Source: CAVQTK01 sp963716455 | GTDB lineage: Bacteria; Pseudomonadota; Gammaproteobacteria; Coxiellales; Coxiellaceae | Direction: 5' to 3' | Length of the DNA stretch: 64,000 bases | Assembly: GCA_963716455.1 (NCBI GenBank) | Contig: CAVQTK010000003.1 | Span: forward strand, 62,001-126,000 | Shown here: piece after piece, positions 1 through 9,504 of the stretch | Layout of the letters: every line of letters starts with the position of its first letter | Position numbering within the stretch: position 1 is the first letter of the stretch | Position numbers and translations under genes: made by a program | The notes under the pieces: generated by a model | Seen by the model: the letters and a program-made list of their open reading frames with translations, nothing else | Told to the model about the DNA's origin: nothing | The model's database searches: none

Positions 1-1
1 C

Positions 2-595
2 AATGCGGATCATCAAAGTATGGAAATGTCTCAGGATGATATAACCGGAATAGCTGGAGAAGCTGGTAAAGCAGGGGCAGGAGGTGACGGTGGTCGAGCA
101 GGCAAGGGAGGCAATGTCGCAGGCCTTGCTTTATTTGATAGTGAGGATATCAGAGCTAGAAACTTTTTCATCAGTGCACTCCAAGGAGGAGATGCTGGCA
201 ATGCGGGCCAGGGTGGAAAGGGTGGCAGTGCAAATGCTACCAATAATGTTGGTTATTTAGAATGGATTGGCCGGACTGGTCGTGAATATAGAGGGGTTGC
301 TGGCGCAGGTGGAATAGGCGGCCTAGGCGGTAATGGTGGGGAAGGTGGATTTGGTGGTGAGGTAAATGGCCTAGAGGCGATCAATTCCAGCCTGATAGCA
401 GATCATTTTTTAATTACTGCTCTTGAAGGAGGTAATGGTGGCCTCGGGGGCAAGGGTGGTAACGGCGGTGATGCTTTAGCCGATAATAATAGAATTCGTT
501 TTTCAGATAGGGATAGGGCTAATAATTCTTCTGTTACTTATCAAGGAATTAGTTGGTATAGGCGGTACAGGTGGTATCGGTGGAACAGGTGGTAA
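2..595 (+). pseudogene. Glycine-repeat (PGRS-like) protein gene, segment 1, frame 2
   Basis: This is the first visible piece of a giant gene that begins before the window: the frame is already open at base 2 and reads NADHQS before the first ATG at 20, so that ATG is not a start. It holds about two and a half repeat units. Each unit has a GGxGGxGG stretch, a short NVAGL- or EVNGL-like turn, a hydrophobic strand ending in F and G, another GGxGG stretch, and an Asn-rich spacer. The frame fails at about 549-560, where the downstream repeat (GGTGGIGGTGGNGGAGG) continues one frame over. The sense-strand meaning is clear from the repeats; whether the shift is real or a sequence error is open. Confidence 0.8.
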
Positions 596-1094
596 TGGTG
601 GTGCCGGTGGCAAGGGTGGAGCTGTTCATGGTGTTGAGGCTGATGGGGAATCTTTTGTTGATGCCGATAATTTCGTGATGACGGCTCTCAAAGGGGGTAA
701 TGCCGGTAATGGGGGTAAAGGCGGAACAGGCGGTGATGTTAGTGTAAACAATAACCTCGCTATAGGTAATATAACGATGAGGAATTGGAATAATATTTCA
801 TATGTCGGTGGTGTAGCAGGAGAAGCCGGTAACGGTGGCAAAGGCGGTGATGGTGGTAAAGGTGGAGAAGTTGACGGTATTAAAGCTGCTGAAGAGAGCT
901 TCATAGAGGCTGAAAATTTCTTTATAAGTGCCTTACGAGGCGGACACGGTGGTGAAGGTGGGAAGGCAGGTTCGGGTGGCAATGCTATTGCAGCAAATAA
1001 CAATGTAGATCTATCAGCTCGTTTAACCGCTAGCGATCTTACTTTTATCGGTGGTGAAGCTAGACTAGGGTGGTACGGGGGGACACGGTGGTGA
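561..1094 (+). pseudogene. Glycine-repeat protein gene, segment 2, frame 3
   Basis: This continues the same repeat protein in the third frame; the GGTGGIGG pattern resumes at 561, well before the internal ATG at 675. It encodes the units built around AVHGVEA and EVDGIKA with the usual Asn-rich spacers. The frame fails at about 1055-1070, after LTFIGGEA, and the next GGHGGEGGEGG block lies in frame 1. There is no ribosome binding site at 675, so this is an interrupted fragment and not a separate gene. Confidence 0.78.
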
Positions 1095-2193
1095 AGGAGG
1101 TGAAGGAGGTGAAGTATCTGGTATTAAAGCCCTTGATGAAAGCATTGTAGATGCAGACGATTTTATAATGAGTGCTTTTCAAGGTGGTAATGGCGGATCC
1201 GGGGGCAAAGCAGGTGATGGAGGCGCAGAAGTTGCATTGAATAATGCAATTAACGGATTGAATCAAGAGATGATCCTAACCATTACCCAAAGGATTGATA
1301 TTATTGGAGGAAAGGGTGGAATAGGTAAAAACGGCGGTCAAGGGGGCCGTGGTGGCGATGGTGGCAATGTCGAAGCTATTAAAGCTGAGGATAACAGTAG
1401 GATATACGCTGAAGATTTCTTAGTATCTAGTCTTATGGGTGGGAACGGGGGCCAAGCTGGTTTAGGTGGCACGGGTCGGCAGTGCAACGCAAATAATAAT
1501 ATTGCGGTAAATGAGAAAGACAGAGAGGAAGAAGGTTCTAATAATAGTTCTCACATTGTTGCAGGATTAGCTGGACGAGCTGGAAAGGGTGGTGATGGCA
1601 ACAAAGGTGGTAATGGAGGGAATGCTATTGGAATAGATGCCGTTGGTTCAACGTTAATAGATATAGATGATTTCAGATTAATTGATTTTATTGGTGGTAA
1701 TGGAGGTGCTGGAAGTTTCGGGGGAGCTGGTGGAAATGCTAATGCTTTAAACAATAATACAGATGGAACAGCAGGAATTGCCGGTGATGGTGGATTAGGT
1801 GGAAACGGTGGTGAAGGGGGAGACGCAATCGGAATATTTGCTCGTGGGCATAATAGAATCATTGCTAGTGATGTCGATTTAAATGATTTCTCTGCTGGTA
1901 ATGGTGGCGCGGGTGGCAATGGCGGCGCGGGTGGTAACGCCAACGCTAATAATAATGTTGGGAAGGGCACCGCAGGTACAGCAGGTAATGGCGGCTTCGG
2001 GGGAGATGGTAGCGATGGTGGCGATGCAGTTGCCATAAAGTTGGATGGTTCTAACTCAGTATCTCTATTTGATGTTGATATCAAAGATTTTACCAGTGGG
2101 AACGGTGGTACAGGTGGTATCAAGGGTAAGTTGGGTCAAGCACAAGCTTTCGATAATGGTCCTCCTGCTAATAATTCAAATAATACATCATGA
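1069..2193 (+). pseudogene. Glycine-repeat protein gene, segment 3, frame 1
   Basis: This is the third in-phase segment of the giant repeat gene, with about five units (EVSGIKA, NVEAIKA, NAIGIDA, DAIGIFA, DAVAIKL). Each pairs Gly-Gly-X blocks with a strand such as VDADDFIMSAFQGG. The ATG at 1168 falls in the middle of a repeat and has no Shine-Dalgarno sequence. The segment ends at 2193 in an Asn/Ser spacer; the coding pattern resumes in frame 2 within about 20 bases. Confidence 0.78.
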
Positions 2194-2194
2194 T

Positions 2195-3082
2195 AGCGCG
2201 GTCATACCTGTTGACGGTAGGGCTGGGTCTGCCGGAAATGCAATAGGTATTTTAAGTTACGACTCTAATCGAATTTATGTTAACGATTTTAATCTTTTAA
2301 ATTTCGCTGCAGGTAAAAGTGATGCAAATCTCGGTGGAACTGATATAGGAATAGAAGCTTTTGATAAAACAGTTATCGAAGCAAATAATATTAACATAGG
2401 CCAATTCATAGGAAGAAACGGCAGGGATGGCAGCAAGGAGCAAGCAGGGGGCGATGGTGCCTCAGTGGTAGGTATTAAAATTGCAGATGAAAGTATTATC
2501 AAAGCAAAAAATATTAACATATTTAATTTAATCGCAGGCGATGGAGGAAATGGTGGTGCGGGTAACAATGGCAAAATGCAGATAATTCACATAATACAAC
2601 TGGCGGAACACATAGTGCTGGGATGGGACCTCGGAGGAAATGGAGCCCAGGGCGGGAAAGGTGGTGACGCTTCAGGTATTGTAGCTGAAGATAAAGCTAA
2701 AGTTGATGCCGAGAATATTAGAATAAACAACCTTTTTGCAGGAAAAGGGGGTAATGGTGGTAAAGGAGGTAATGGCGGTAGTGCCAATGCAGATAATAAT
2801 AATGGCAACAGTATAGGTGGAACAGCTGGAAATGGAGGTGACGGTGGTACGGGTGGTAATGGTGGAACAGTTGTAGGCATTCAAGCCCAAAATCAAAGCA
2901 CAATAAAAACTTATTTTATAAAGCTTAAAGGATTTTTCGCCGGTAGTGGTGGAATTGCTGGCAACGGTGGAGCGGGGGTAATGCTAATGCCAATGGTAAC
3001 ACCATGGGAGGAACCGGTGGTGTTGGGGGCAACGGCGGAGCAGCTGGTAATGGCGGTAAAGGTGGGGAGGTTAGAGGAATAG
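2195..3082 (+). pseudogene. Glycine-repeat protein gene, segment 4, frame 2 with an internal double shift
   Basis: This continues the repeat gene in frame 2 (NAIGILS, DIGIEAF, SVVGIKI, DASGIVA, TVVGIQA units). Between about 2575 and 2630 the expected Asn-rich spacer (NADNSHNTTGGTHSAG) reads in frame 1, so two compensating shifts lie inside it. The last shift, near 2966-2976, looks like the loss of one G from a G run (GCGGGGGTAAT); after it the repeat continues in frame 1. The tail that the frame-2 reading gives after about 2975 is therefore not genuine. Confidence 0.75.
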
Positions 3083-6000
3083 AGATTGCAACCGGTTCTA
3101 CGATAGAAGCAGGAAATATTTTCATCGATCTCCTAAAAGGTGGCCATGGTGGGGCTGCGGGATCTGGCGGTCAAGGGGGCAGTGCGGATGCTTCTCATAA
3201 TGGCCTAAGCCTGAATGAAGATGATAACAAAGTTCCAGACGAAAATACCAATCTGGTAGTTATCACTAATACAGCTGGCACCGGTGGTGCAGGCGGAGTC
3301 GGTGGCGCTGGCGGGGATGGCGGGAATGTCAAAGGGATTTTGAATAATGGTGAATTTAACATCGAGACCGATAATCTTATCCTCAGTAAACTTTACGCTG
3401 GAAATGGCGCTAACGCTGGAAATGGTGGTAAAGGCGGCGATGCAAACGCAAATGATAATCAAGGAATATCATTAGACATAGCTGGTGCGGGTGGAATGGG
3501 AGGAGCTGGTGGAATTGGAGCAGCCGGCGGAAATGTACTCGGAATTGATAATAACGGTGAATTTGACATTGATGCAAATAACGTTATATTGAGTAATTTT
3601 TATTCAGGTTACGGCGCTAATGGTGGAAGTGGTGGTGATGGCGGAGACGGAAGTGCAATTGGTAATAGAATGACAATAGGCATTGGAAGTTCCTCAGGTG
3701 GTGGTAGAGGTGGAGCTGGTGGTTCCGCAGGGAAAGGTGGAAATGTTACAGGGATTCTAAATCATGATAATTTCACCTTAGATGCAAATAATCTTATTTT
3801 AGATCACTTTTATTCAGGTAAAGGTGGAGATGGAGGGAATGCTGGCCATGGCGGTTCCTTAGATGTATTAAATAATGTTGTGGCTGACAGTCTTCATAAT
3901 AATGAAAATGATTTAGAAAGTAGTAACTTGCTTTTATCTATGGCTACTAATCAAAAAACAAATGTTCTAGTATTCGCAGGAGGAGCAGGTGGAGCTGCAG
4001 GAGTGGGAGAATCAGGAGGTAATGTTGTAGGAATAGAAAATCATGACAAATCCAAAATAAATTTAAATAATGTGAAACTGGATTATTTTCATGCAGGAGA
4101 AGGCGGAAACGGTGGAATAGGTGGTAATGGCGGAAATCAGAATGTAAATAATAACGGTATTAATTTAATAGCTACTAGTAGCTCAGGTGGTGTAGGTGGA
4201 ATTGGAGGAGTTGGCGGAGCAGGTGGGAATGTTAAAGGCATTATAAATAATGATGATCTTATATTTGATGTAGACAACTTATTGTCTTTGAAGAGTTTCC
4301 ATGCCGGAAAGGGTGGCGCCGGTGGCTCAGGTGGTAAGGGTGGTGATGCCAATGCAAATAATAATGGCAACGAATCGAGTACGTTTGTAAGTACTAAAGC
4401 AGGCCTGGGTGGTGCGGGTGGAAATGGAGGAGATGCAGGAAAAGGCGGAAGTATAGACGGTATAGAAAATACCAGTAGCCTCAAATTAAATGTAGTTGAT
4501 TTAGATATGAGTAATTTCCTTGCTGGAAACGGTGGCTCCGGCGGCTCAAGTGGAGATGGCGGAGATGCCAATGTCAATAATAATGGCGCCAACTCTACAA
4601 ATACTGCTGGCACAGGCGGAGAAGGAGGAGCAGGTGGATTGGGTGGTAATGGTGGAAATACCACAGGTATTCAAAATGATGGGTCTTTATCTCTAGAAGT
4701 AGATGAGCTATCTATGAATAATTTCTATGCAGGAAGTGGTGGAAACGGTGGAAATGGCGGAGCAGGCGGCAGTGCCAATGCCGATAATAATGGCGCCAAC
4801 TCCACAAATACTGCTGGCACAGCTGGGATCGCTGGAGCTGGGGGTGTAGGAGGAGCAGGTGGTAGCGTTATTGGTATAGATAATTCTGATCCAGTTTTGC
4901 TAGGGCCAGTGACAATAAAAGTAAACGACTTAAATATGTTCAATTTCCACTCCGGCAAAGGTGGTCATGGTGGAAAAGGTAGTAAGGGCGGTAACGCTAA
5001 TTCAAATAACAACATGGCTGCTGGTAGTGGTTTAACTGCTGCTTCCGGTGGTAACGGTGGTAATGGAGAAAACGGTGGAGATGCAATCGGTATCCGTTCA
5101 ACCGGTGGTGAAATAACTGTTAATTATGCAGAATTTAAGGACTTTTTTGGTGGTCAAGGTGGTTTAGGTGGTAATGGAGGTAATGGTGGCGATGCCAACT
5201 CTAATGGCAATTATGTTATCCCTATAAGCACTGCAAAGGGTGGGAATGCAGGATCGGGCGGAGACGGTGGTAATGGTGGAATTGCAGAAGCGCTTGCAGT
5301 TTCTGGACCCGGTTCAGTGAGAATTGATTACCTAGATGTACAAGCATTTATAGGTGGCGCGGGTGGCAATGCAGGCAGCGGCGGTGAAGCTGGAAACGCT
5401 AATGTTAACGATAATGGTGAATTAACGGTGGCTACTGATAAGACTAATCAAGTGGCTATTCTCCCAACCGGTGGAGTTGGAGGAATTGGCGGAACGGGTG
5501 GTATGGGCAATACAGCTGCAATTATTGATTCTGCCAACACGAGCGTAGTTAAAATTAATCACGTACTAGCCAACAATTTTGTTGGAGGAAATGCCGGCAA
5601 TGGTGGTTCTGGTGGAACAGGCGGCAGTGCAAACGCGGACAATAATAGAGCCTCATTAAATGTTGCTGGCCTAGCAGGACCTGGTGGAGTAGGTGGCTCA
5701 GGTAGTAATGGTGGTAATAGCATTGGTTTATTGGCCTCTGATACTTCTACAGTAGAAATAGGTGAAATTGAAATACATGATTTCCAAGGTGGCCAAGGTG
5801 GTAATGGCGGTTCTACTGGTAAAGGGGGTGATGCAAATGCCAACGGTAATATTGGCAACGGTCAGGGCGGTGACGTAAAGAGATTACTGGGTATACTCGG
5901 TGGTTCTGGAGGTAACGGGGGGCAAGTTTTTAGTCTCTTAACTTCTGATGCAAGTTCCGTAAAGGCAAAGAAAGTAAAAGTAAAGAATTTCCATGGCGGT

Positions 6001-7455
6001 AAGGGTGGAACCGGGGGCAAAGGCGGGAATGGCAGTAATACAAATGCTTTAGATAATACCGGTATAGGTACAGGTGGTTTGGCTGGAAACGGTTCGCGAG
6101 GTGGCATTGGTGGGAACGGAGGATCTGTAATAGGTATCCAATCTTCAGACACAAGTTCCGTGACAATTGAAGATTTGACTGCTGAACAATTGATTGGAGG
6201 TGAAGGGGGAGCTGGCGGCCAGGGACATAATGGCGGAGATGCGAATGCATCTGGCAATGGCAAAACCCAATTTAGTGAGGACAAAAAAGAGATTAATGCT
6301 GTGAGCATAAACCAAGCTGGTGTCAGTGGAGCTGGGGGATTAGGTGGCGTTGGTGGTCCCGGAGGTGATGCCATAGTAATTAATACTACCGGTTTAAGTG
6401 TAGTGAAAGCTAATCATGTAGTGGTAAACAGCTTAATTGGAGGCAAGGGGGGGCTAGGTGGTAATGGAGGAAATGGCGGTAATGCCGATGCCAATGATAA
6501 TAATGGTTCCCAAAACAATGGTGGTAGCGGTGGCGACGGTGGTTTAGGCAGTAATCCTGGTTTAGCCATTAGCGGTGGAAAGGGCGGAAACGCAATAGGT
6601 ATACTCAGTGGAGGTCTTCGTACTACAGGTTCTCTGGTTGAAGTAAATGATTTGGATTTGACTAACCTCCGCGGCGGTAGCGGAGCAGATGCTGGAAAAG
6701 GTGGTGATGGGGGTAATGCCAATGCTAACAATAATATAGGTAGCGGTTTGGGAGGCCTTGGAGGAAATGGCAATAACGGAGGGAACAGCAGTAATGGAGG
6801 GGATGCTGTAGGTATTCAATCACTCTTTAATGGACATGTAGTGATTCACCGAGCGAAATTTAAAAATTTTCAAGGTGCACATGGTGGCGCCGGGGGATCC
6901 GGTGGCAAAGGTGGTGATGCCAATGCTGAAGGCAATACTCAGCACAATAGAGGTGGTACTGGTGGAAACGGCGGAGCAGGTGGAAATGGTGGTATGGGAG
7001 GCAATGCCCTAGCAGTCGAGTCAAACGACGGCATAGTGTCGGTGGACGAATTAGATGTAGAAGATTTTAAAGGAGGCAATGGTGGTAATGGTGGTGAAGG
7101 GGGTAAGGGTGGAAATGCAATAGGCAAAACTACCTCTGGACATGGAGGAAATGGTGGCGATGGTGGCAATGGAGGTGTGGGTGGTAATGCCGAATTAAGT
7201 ACAGGTTCGGGAATCACTATAAGTCATAGTACGGCTCATGATTTCACTGGTGGTTCAGGAGGTAATGGTGCTAAAGGTGGCAATGGCGCAAATGGAGAAA
7301 ATGAAATTCATGGAGTTGGAGGGGTTGGAGGTAATGGCGAAAAAGGTGGTAACGCTCAAGGAATTACTGGCCAACCTGGTACCCTTGGACACCCAAATTT
7401 AGGAGCCATCGGGGGAGAAGGTGGCGCCGGAGGTGTAGGAGCTCATAAACCCTAA
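3004..7455 (+). CDS. Giant Gly-Gly-X repeat (PGRS-like) protein, intact 3' part
   Basis: 1483 codons are open and made almost wholly of about 20 repeats of about 74 residues. A unit has: a 20-30 residue GGxGGxGG block; a turn such as NVxGIxN or DAIGIxS; a strand containing SxxVxxNNFxxG; a second GGxGG block; and a DANANNN-type spacer. Gly, Asn and Ala dominate; there is no Cys. The ATG at 3004 is inside a repeat and has no ribosome binding site; the real reading enters from upstream at about 2976. The C-terminus ends abruptly in GGAGGVGAHKP, with no autotransporter barrel, YadA anchor, LPXTG or hydrophobic tail. Known Gly-Gly-X repeat proteins can form polyglycine-II helical bundles, so an extracellular structural, adhesive or ice-binding-like role is possible but inferred. 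Mycobacterial PE_PGRS proteins resemble it only in composition. Confidence 0.85.
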   Translation: MGGTGGVGGNGGAAGNGGKGGEVRGIEIATGSTIEAGNIFIDLLKGGHGGAAGSGGQGGSADASHNGLSLNEDDNKVPDENTNLVVITNTAGTGGAGGVGGAGGDGGNVKGILNNGEFNIETDNLILSKLYAGNGANAGNGGKGGDANANDNQGISLDIAGAGGMGGAGGIGAAGGNVLGIDNNGEFDIDANNVILSNFYSGYGANGGSGGDGGDGSAIGNRMTIGIGSSSGGGRGGAGGSAGKGGNVTGILNHDNFTLDANNLILDHFYSGKGGDGGNAGHGGSLDVLNNVVADSLHNNENDLESSNLLLSMATNQKTNVLVFAGGAGGAAGVGESGGNVVGIENHDKSKINLNNVKLDYFHAGEGGNGGIGGNGGNQNVNNNGINLIATSSSGGVGGIGGVGGAGGNVKGIINNDDLIFDVDNLLSLKSFHAGKGGAGGSGGKGGDANANNNGNESSTFVSTKAGLGGAGGNGGDAGKGGSIDGIENTSSLKLNVVDLDMSNFLAGNGGSGGSSGDGGDANVNNNGANSTNTAGTGGEGGAGGLGGNGGNTTGIQNDGSLSLEVDELSMNNFYAGSGGNGGNGGAGGSANADNNGANSTNTAGTAGIAGAGGVGGAGGSVIGIDNSDPVLLGPVTIKVNDLNMFNFHSGKGGHGGKGSKGGNANSNNNMAAGSGLTAASGGNGGNGENGGDAIGIRSTGGEITVNYAEFKDFFGGQGGLGGNGGNGGDANSNGNYVIPISTAKGGNAGSGGDGGNGGIAEALAVSGPGSVRIDYLDVQAFIGGAGGNAGSGGEAGNANVNDNGELTVATDKTNQVAILPTGGVGGIGGTGGMGNTAAIIDSANTSVVKINHVLANNFVGGNAGNGGSGGTGGSANADNNRASLNVAGLAGPGGVGGSGSNGGNSIGLLASDTSTVEIGEIEIHDFQGGQGGNGGSTGKGGDANANGNIGNGQGGDVKRLLGILGGSGGNGGQVFSLLTSDASSVKAKKVKVKNFHGGKGGTGGKGGNGSNTNALDNTGIGTGGLAGNGSRGGIGGNGGSVIGIQSSDTSSVTIEDLTAEQLIGGEGGAGGQGHNGGDANASGNGKTQFSEDKKEINAVSINQAGVSGAGGLGGVGGPGGDAIVINTTGLSVVKANHVVVNSLIGGKGGLGGNGGNGGNADANDNNGSQNNGGSGGDGGLGSNPGLAISGGKGGNAIGILSGGLRTTGSLVEVNDLDLTNLRGGSGADAGKGGDGGNANANNNIGSGLGGLGGNGNNGGNSSNGGDAVGIQSLFNGHVVIHRAKFKNFQGAHGGAGGSGGKGGDANAEGNTQHNRGGTGGNGGAGGNGGMGGNALAVESNDGIVSVDELDVEDFKGGNGGNGGEGGKGGNAIGKTTSGHGGNGGDGGNGGVGGNAELSTGSGITISHSTAHDFTGGSGGNGAKGGNGANGENEIHGVGGVGGNGEKGGNAQGITGQPGTLGHPNLGAIGGEGGAGGVGAHKP

Positions 7456-7492
7456 CCATTAAGCTAAATTTCAGGATGACTGCGTTCCAACT

Positions 7493-8497
7493 TCAGAAAG
7501 TAAGTATTAAATCAGCAGATTCTTTAGTTTTAAAAGGGTTAATTTTTTTTTGCCCTTCAGGTTTTGTGTCGCGTTCATAAAAGAAAGTTTGATTTGTTGA
7601 AGATGGGATTAACGTCTCTGTAGCTGAAAAATTGAAATCATTTTCTAAATTATGTTCGAGAGGGTCTATATCTACCTGATCTAATAATAGGGTTTGTGAA
7701 TCAGTTTCAGGTGCAGAAAATTTTCTCTTCCTCTTGAAGAGGGTTAATGGGTTACCACCTGTAGGATGTTGAGGTTTTTGTTCTATTGGCAGTGCTAAAC
7801 GTGTATCAAAATAAACTTTATTAAACTGGGTAAAGCGTAAGGTGGGAATGTGGAGTACGCGCTGCGTAATAATTTGATATAATTCGGTATAATGGGAGGG
7901 CGCTACTTTAAAATGCGCTAAAATTTCTGTTATGAATTGAATACAAGCCGACTCGCGTTTCCAATCACTAAATGAAACTTGGTACATTATTGGAGGTACG
8001 TGAAAAGCATTAAATCCTTTCTTAGTAACATTTTCTACAACTCCTTCCTGGTCGTCCAATATAAAGATATTTTCCGGTCTGACTCCGAAGCGTTCTGCGG
8101 CGTGTTTTAAAGCAGTTGATTTTTTTTGTCCTTGTGTAAAATAGGCTTGTGAATGCGGAATGTATTCAGCTAAATCTTTTAAAATAGTTTCAGTCACAAT
8201 ATCAAATTCAGCTTCTGGGTCATCAGCTGTTACCAATGGTGGAGTAAAGTCTTTATCTTCTTCAATTAAACGGTCAGTTTTTTCATTAATAGTCTTAAAA
8301 GTTACACCGATAAAAATAACTTTTTTATTTCGTTTGGCCAGTTCTTGAGAAAGAATTTCACAAAATGCTACCCAGCGATCAGGGCTAAAACCTGTATATA
8401 TTGCGGCATCTAATTCACTGTGTATAAGGGTATCATCGAAGTCGAAAGCGATAATGATTTTTTCTTTTTTTTGCACAATAGATATTTTTTTCTTCAT
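7493..8497 (-). CDS. HAD-superfamily hydrolase, putative phosphatase
   Basis: 334 residues. The N-terminal half has the haloacid dehalogenase motifs in order: motif I AFDFDDTLIHS (about 17-27) with the nucleophilic and acid/base Asp, motif II ending FIGVTF (about 62), a motif III Lys in the KKSTALKHA stretch (about 125), and motif IV ILDDQEG (about 145) with the Mg-binding Asp pair. The C-terminal 130 residues are polar, match no domain I recognise and resemble the tails of secreted effector proteins. The substrate is unknown. It converges on the glycine-repeat gene with 37 bases between stops. No clear Shine-Dalgarno sequence precedes the ATG, which follows an AT-rich leader. Confidence 0.75.
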   Translation of the reverse strand: MKKKISIVQKKEKIIIAFDFDDTLIHSELDAAIYTGFSPDRWVAFCEILSQELAKRNKKVIFIGVTFKTINEKTDRLIEEDKDFTPPLVTADDPEAEFDIVTETILKDLAEYIPHSQAYFTQGQKKSTALKHAAERFGVRPENIFILDDQEGVVENVTKKGFNAFHVPPIMYQVSFSDWKRESACIQFITEILAHFKVAPSHYTELYQIITQRVLHIPTLRFTQFNKVYFDTRLALPIEQKPQHPTGGNPLTLFKRKRKFSAPETDSQTLLLDQVDIDPLEHNLENDFNFSATETLIPSSTNQTFFYERDTKPEGQKKINPFKTKESADLILTF

Positions 8498-9011
8498 AGT
8501 ATTTTATTAATTTAACTAATAATTATTGCAGATTGTAAGAATAAAATATTAAGCTAATATTAAAAATAAGCTTTTCGATTTGCTTTGGTGTCTACCCTGT
8601 TAGCTGCACTATCTATTAAAAGATTTACTGGAAACACCTATGCCGATATCGTCTTGACTGGTTTTAATTTTTTTGCGTTTACTGCCAGTTTCGGGATAAA
8701 TCGATAATGACTATTCTTGGGATGATGGAAAAAAATCATGCCGCAAGCAGAGTTCGATTAGCCAATTTAAAGCTTCCTTGCTCAACGGGCGCCGAACAAG
8801 CCCGAACAGTTGATGGCACATGGATAACTCTTGAACTAGGCAAATCTATTTGCTTGCTTTGGGCTAATTCAATCGCTTTTAATCGATCATGCTCATTCAG
8901 GAATATAATCGTATCAGCAACTTGCAGATAGGTTAGCATTTGTAAGGCTAAAAACTCCGGATACCTAGCAAATTCAACAATCATTAGACCATAGGTGATG
9001 CGAGAGAATAC
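8498..9011. other. Mostly non-coding region with one doubtful fragment
   Basis: This stretch separates the HAD gene from the iron operon. The left part (8498-8735) is AT-rich and shows nothing I recognise; the right part overlaps a short minus-strand reading frame (8736-8984) that may be a gene remnant. No RNA gene was seen. Confidence 0.4.
8736..8984 (-). pseudogene. Short unrecognised reading frame, possible gene remnant
   Basis: 82 residues with no identifiable family. The first half has a plausible folded pattern (LTYLQVADTIIFLNEHDR) that weakly recalls the helix-strand start of tetrapyrrole methylases, but the glycine-rich binding motifs are missing. No Shine-Dalgarno sequence precedes the ATG. 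It is antisense to another open frame of similar length, so it may be chance. Low confidence. Confidence 0.25.
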
Positions 9012-9040
9012 TTGACAATAACGGATTTACAATCGATAAT
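9012..9040 (+). promoter_or_regulatory. Sigma-70 promoter of the iron-uptake operon
   Basis: A perfect -35 TTGACA (9012-9017), a 17-base spacer and a -10 GATAAT (9035-9040) precede the first gene of the iron operon at 9093. The expected start of transcription is near 9047, giving a leader of about 45 bases. The -10 box is also the left half of a Fur-like site. Confidence 0.7.
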
Positions 9041-9053
9041 CATTCTCATTAGA
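9035..9053 (+). promoter_or_regulatory. Putative Fur box overlapping the -10 box
   Basis: GATAATCATTCTCATTAGA is close to the Fur consensus of GATAAT and its inverted ATTATC half. It overlaps the -10 box and start point of the promoter at 9012-9040, so an iron-loaded Fur protein bound here would block transcription. The genes downstream encode iron permease components, which fits. Binding itself is inferred. Confidence 0.6.
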
Positions 9054-9092
9054 GTTTAATTATTAATTAAAAAAATAATTAAAGAGTATAAT

Positions 9093-9503
9093 ATGTATAG
9101 AATTTTATTAATTTTATTAGTTATTAGTTCACTGGCGGTTGCTCAAGAACTTGACGTCACTTGGGGCCAGGCCGCTCAAAATGTTTGCAATCAAATTGAT
9201 AACGCAGTAAATTTTTATCAACAGGGCGATTTAAAGAAGGCTCGTTTGCAAGCGGTAATGGCTTATTTTAAAGGGTATGATGCTGAAATAGAGCCTGCTG
9301 TGCGCATTACCTTAGGAGGACCTCATGTCTTTAATATTGAGCAAGAATTTCGTCGCTTTGCTTTAGAAATGAAACCCAATCCTGATAAAGAACAACTTAA
9401 AAGGGTAAGGGAGACGGCCGCTGCCTTATGTCAGATGATACATGAAGATGCAAAAGCACTAAATGCAAACCAAGTCAAGCCGCAAGTTTTTAAGGTTAAC
9501 TAA
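9093..9503 (+). CDS. Small exported protein of the iron-uptake operon
   Basis: 136 residues with a signal peptide (MYRILLILLVISSLAVAQ). The mature part is helical with a QGDLKKARLQAVMAYFKGYD stretch, which resembles the periplasmic N-terminal region that some FTR1-type permeases carry (helices with Ala, Glu and Tyr near EPAVR). It therefore looks like that region made as a separate periplasmic protein. It is the first gene after the Fur-type promoter; its stop is one base before the ATG of the permease gene, so the two are likely coupled. Function is inferred from context only. Confidence 0.7.
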   Translation: MYRILLILLVISSLAVAQELDVTWGQAAQNVCNQIDNAVNFYQQGDLKKARLQAVMAYFKGYDAEIEPAVRITLGGPHVFNIEQEFRRFALEMKPNPDKEQLKRVRETAAALCQMIHEDAKALNANQVKPQVFKVN

Positions 9504-9504
9504 A

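Noticed and set aside
31..7217. Many minus-strand Pro-rich open frames opposite the glycine-repeat gene
   Set aside because: Pro codons CCN are the complement of Gly codons GGN, so these are shadows of the sense repeat; none has a start signal.
3004..7455. Periodicity of the glycine gene mistaken for a CRISPR array or satellite DNA
   Set aside because: The period is about 220 bases, in frame, with protein-level conservation and varying DNA; there are no identical short repeats with spacers.
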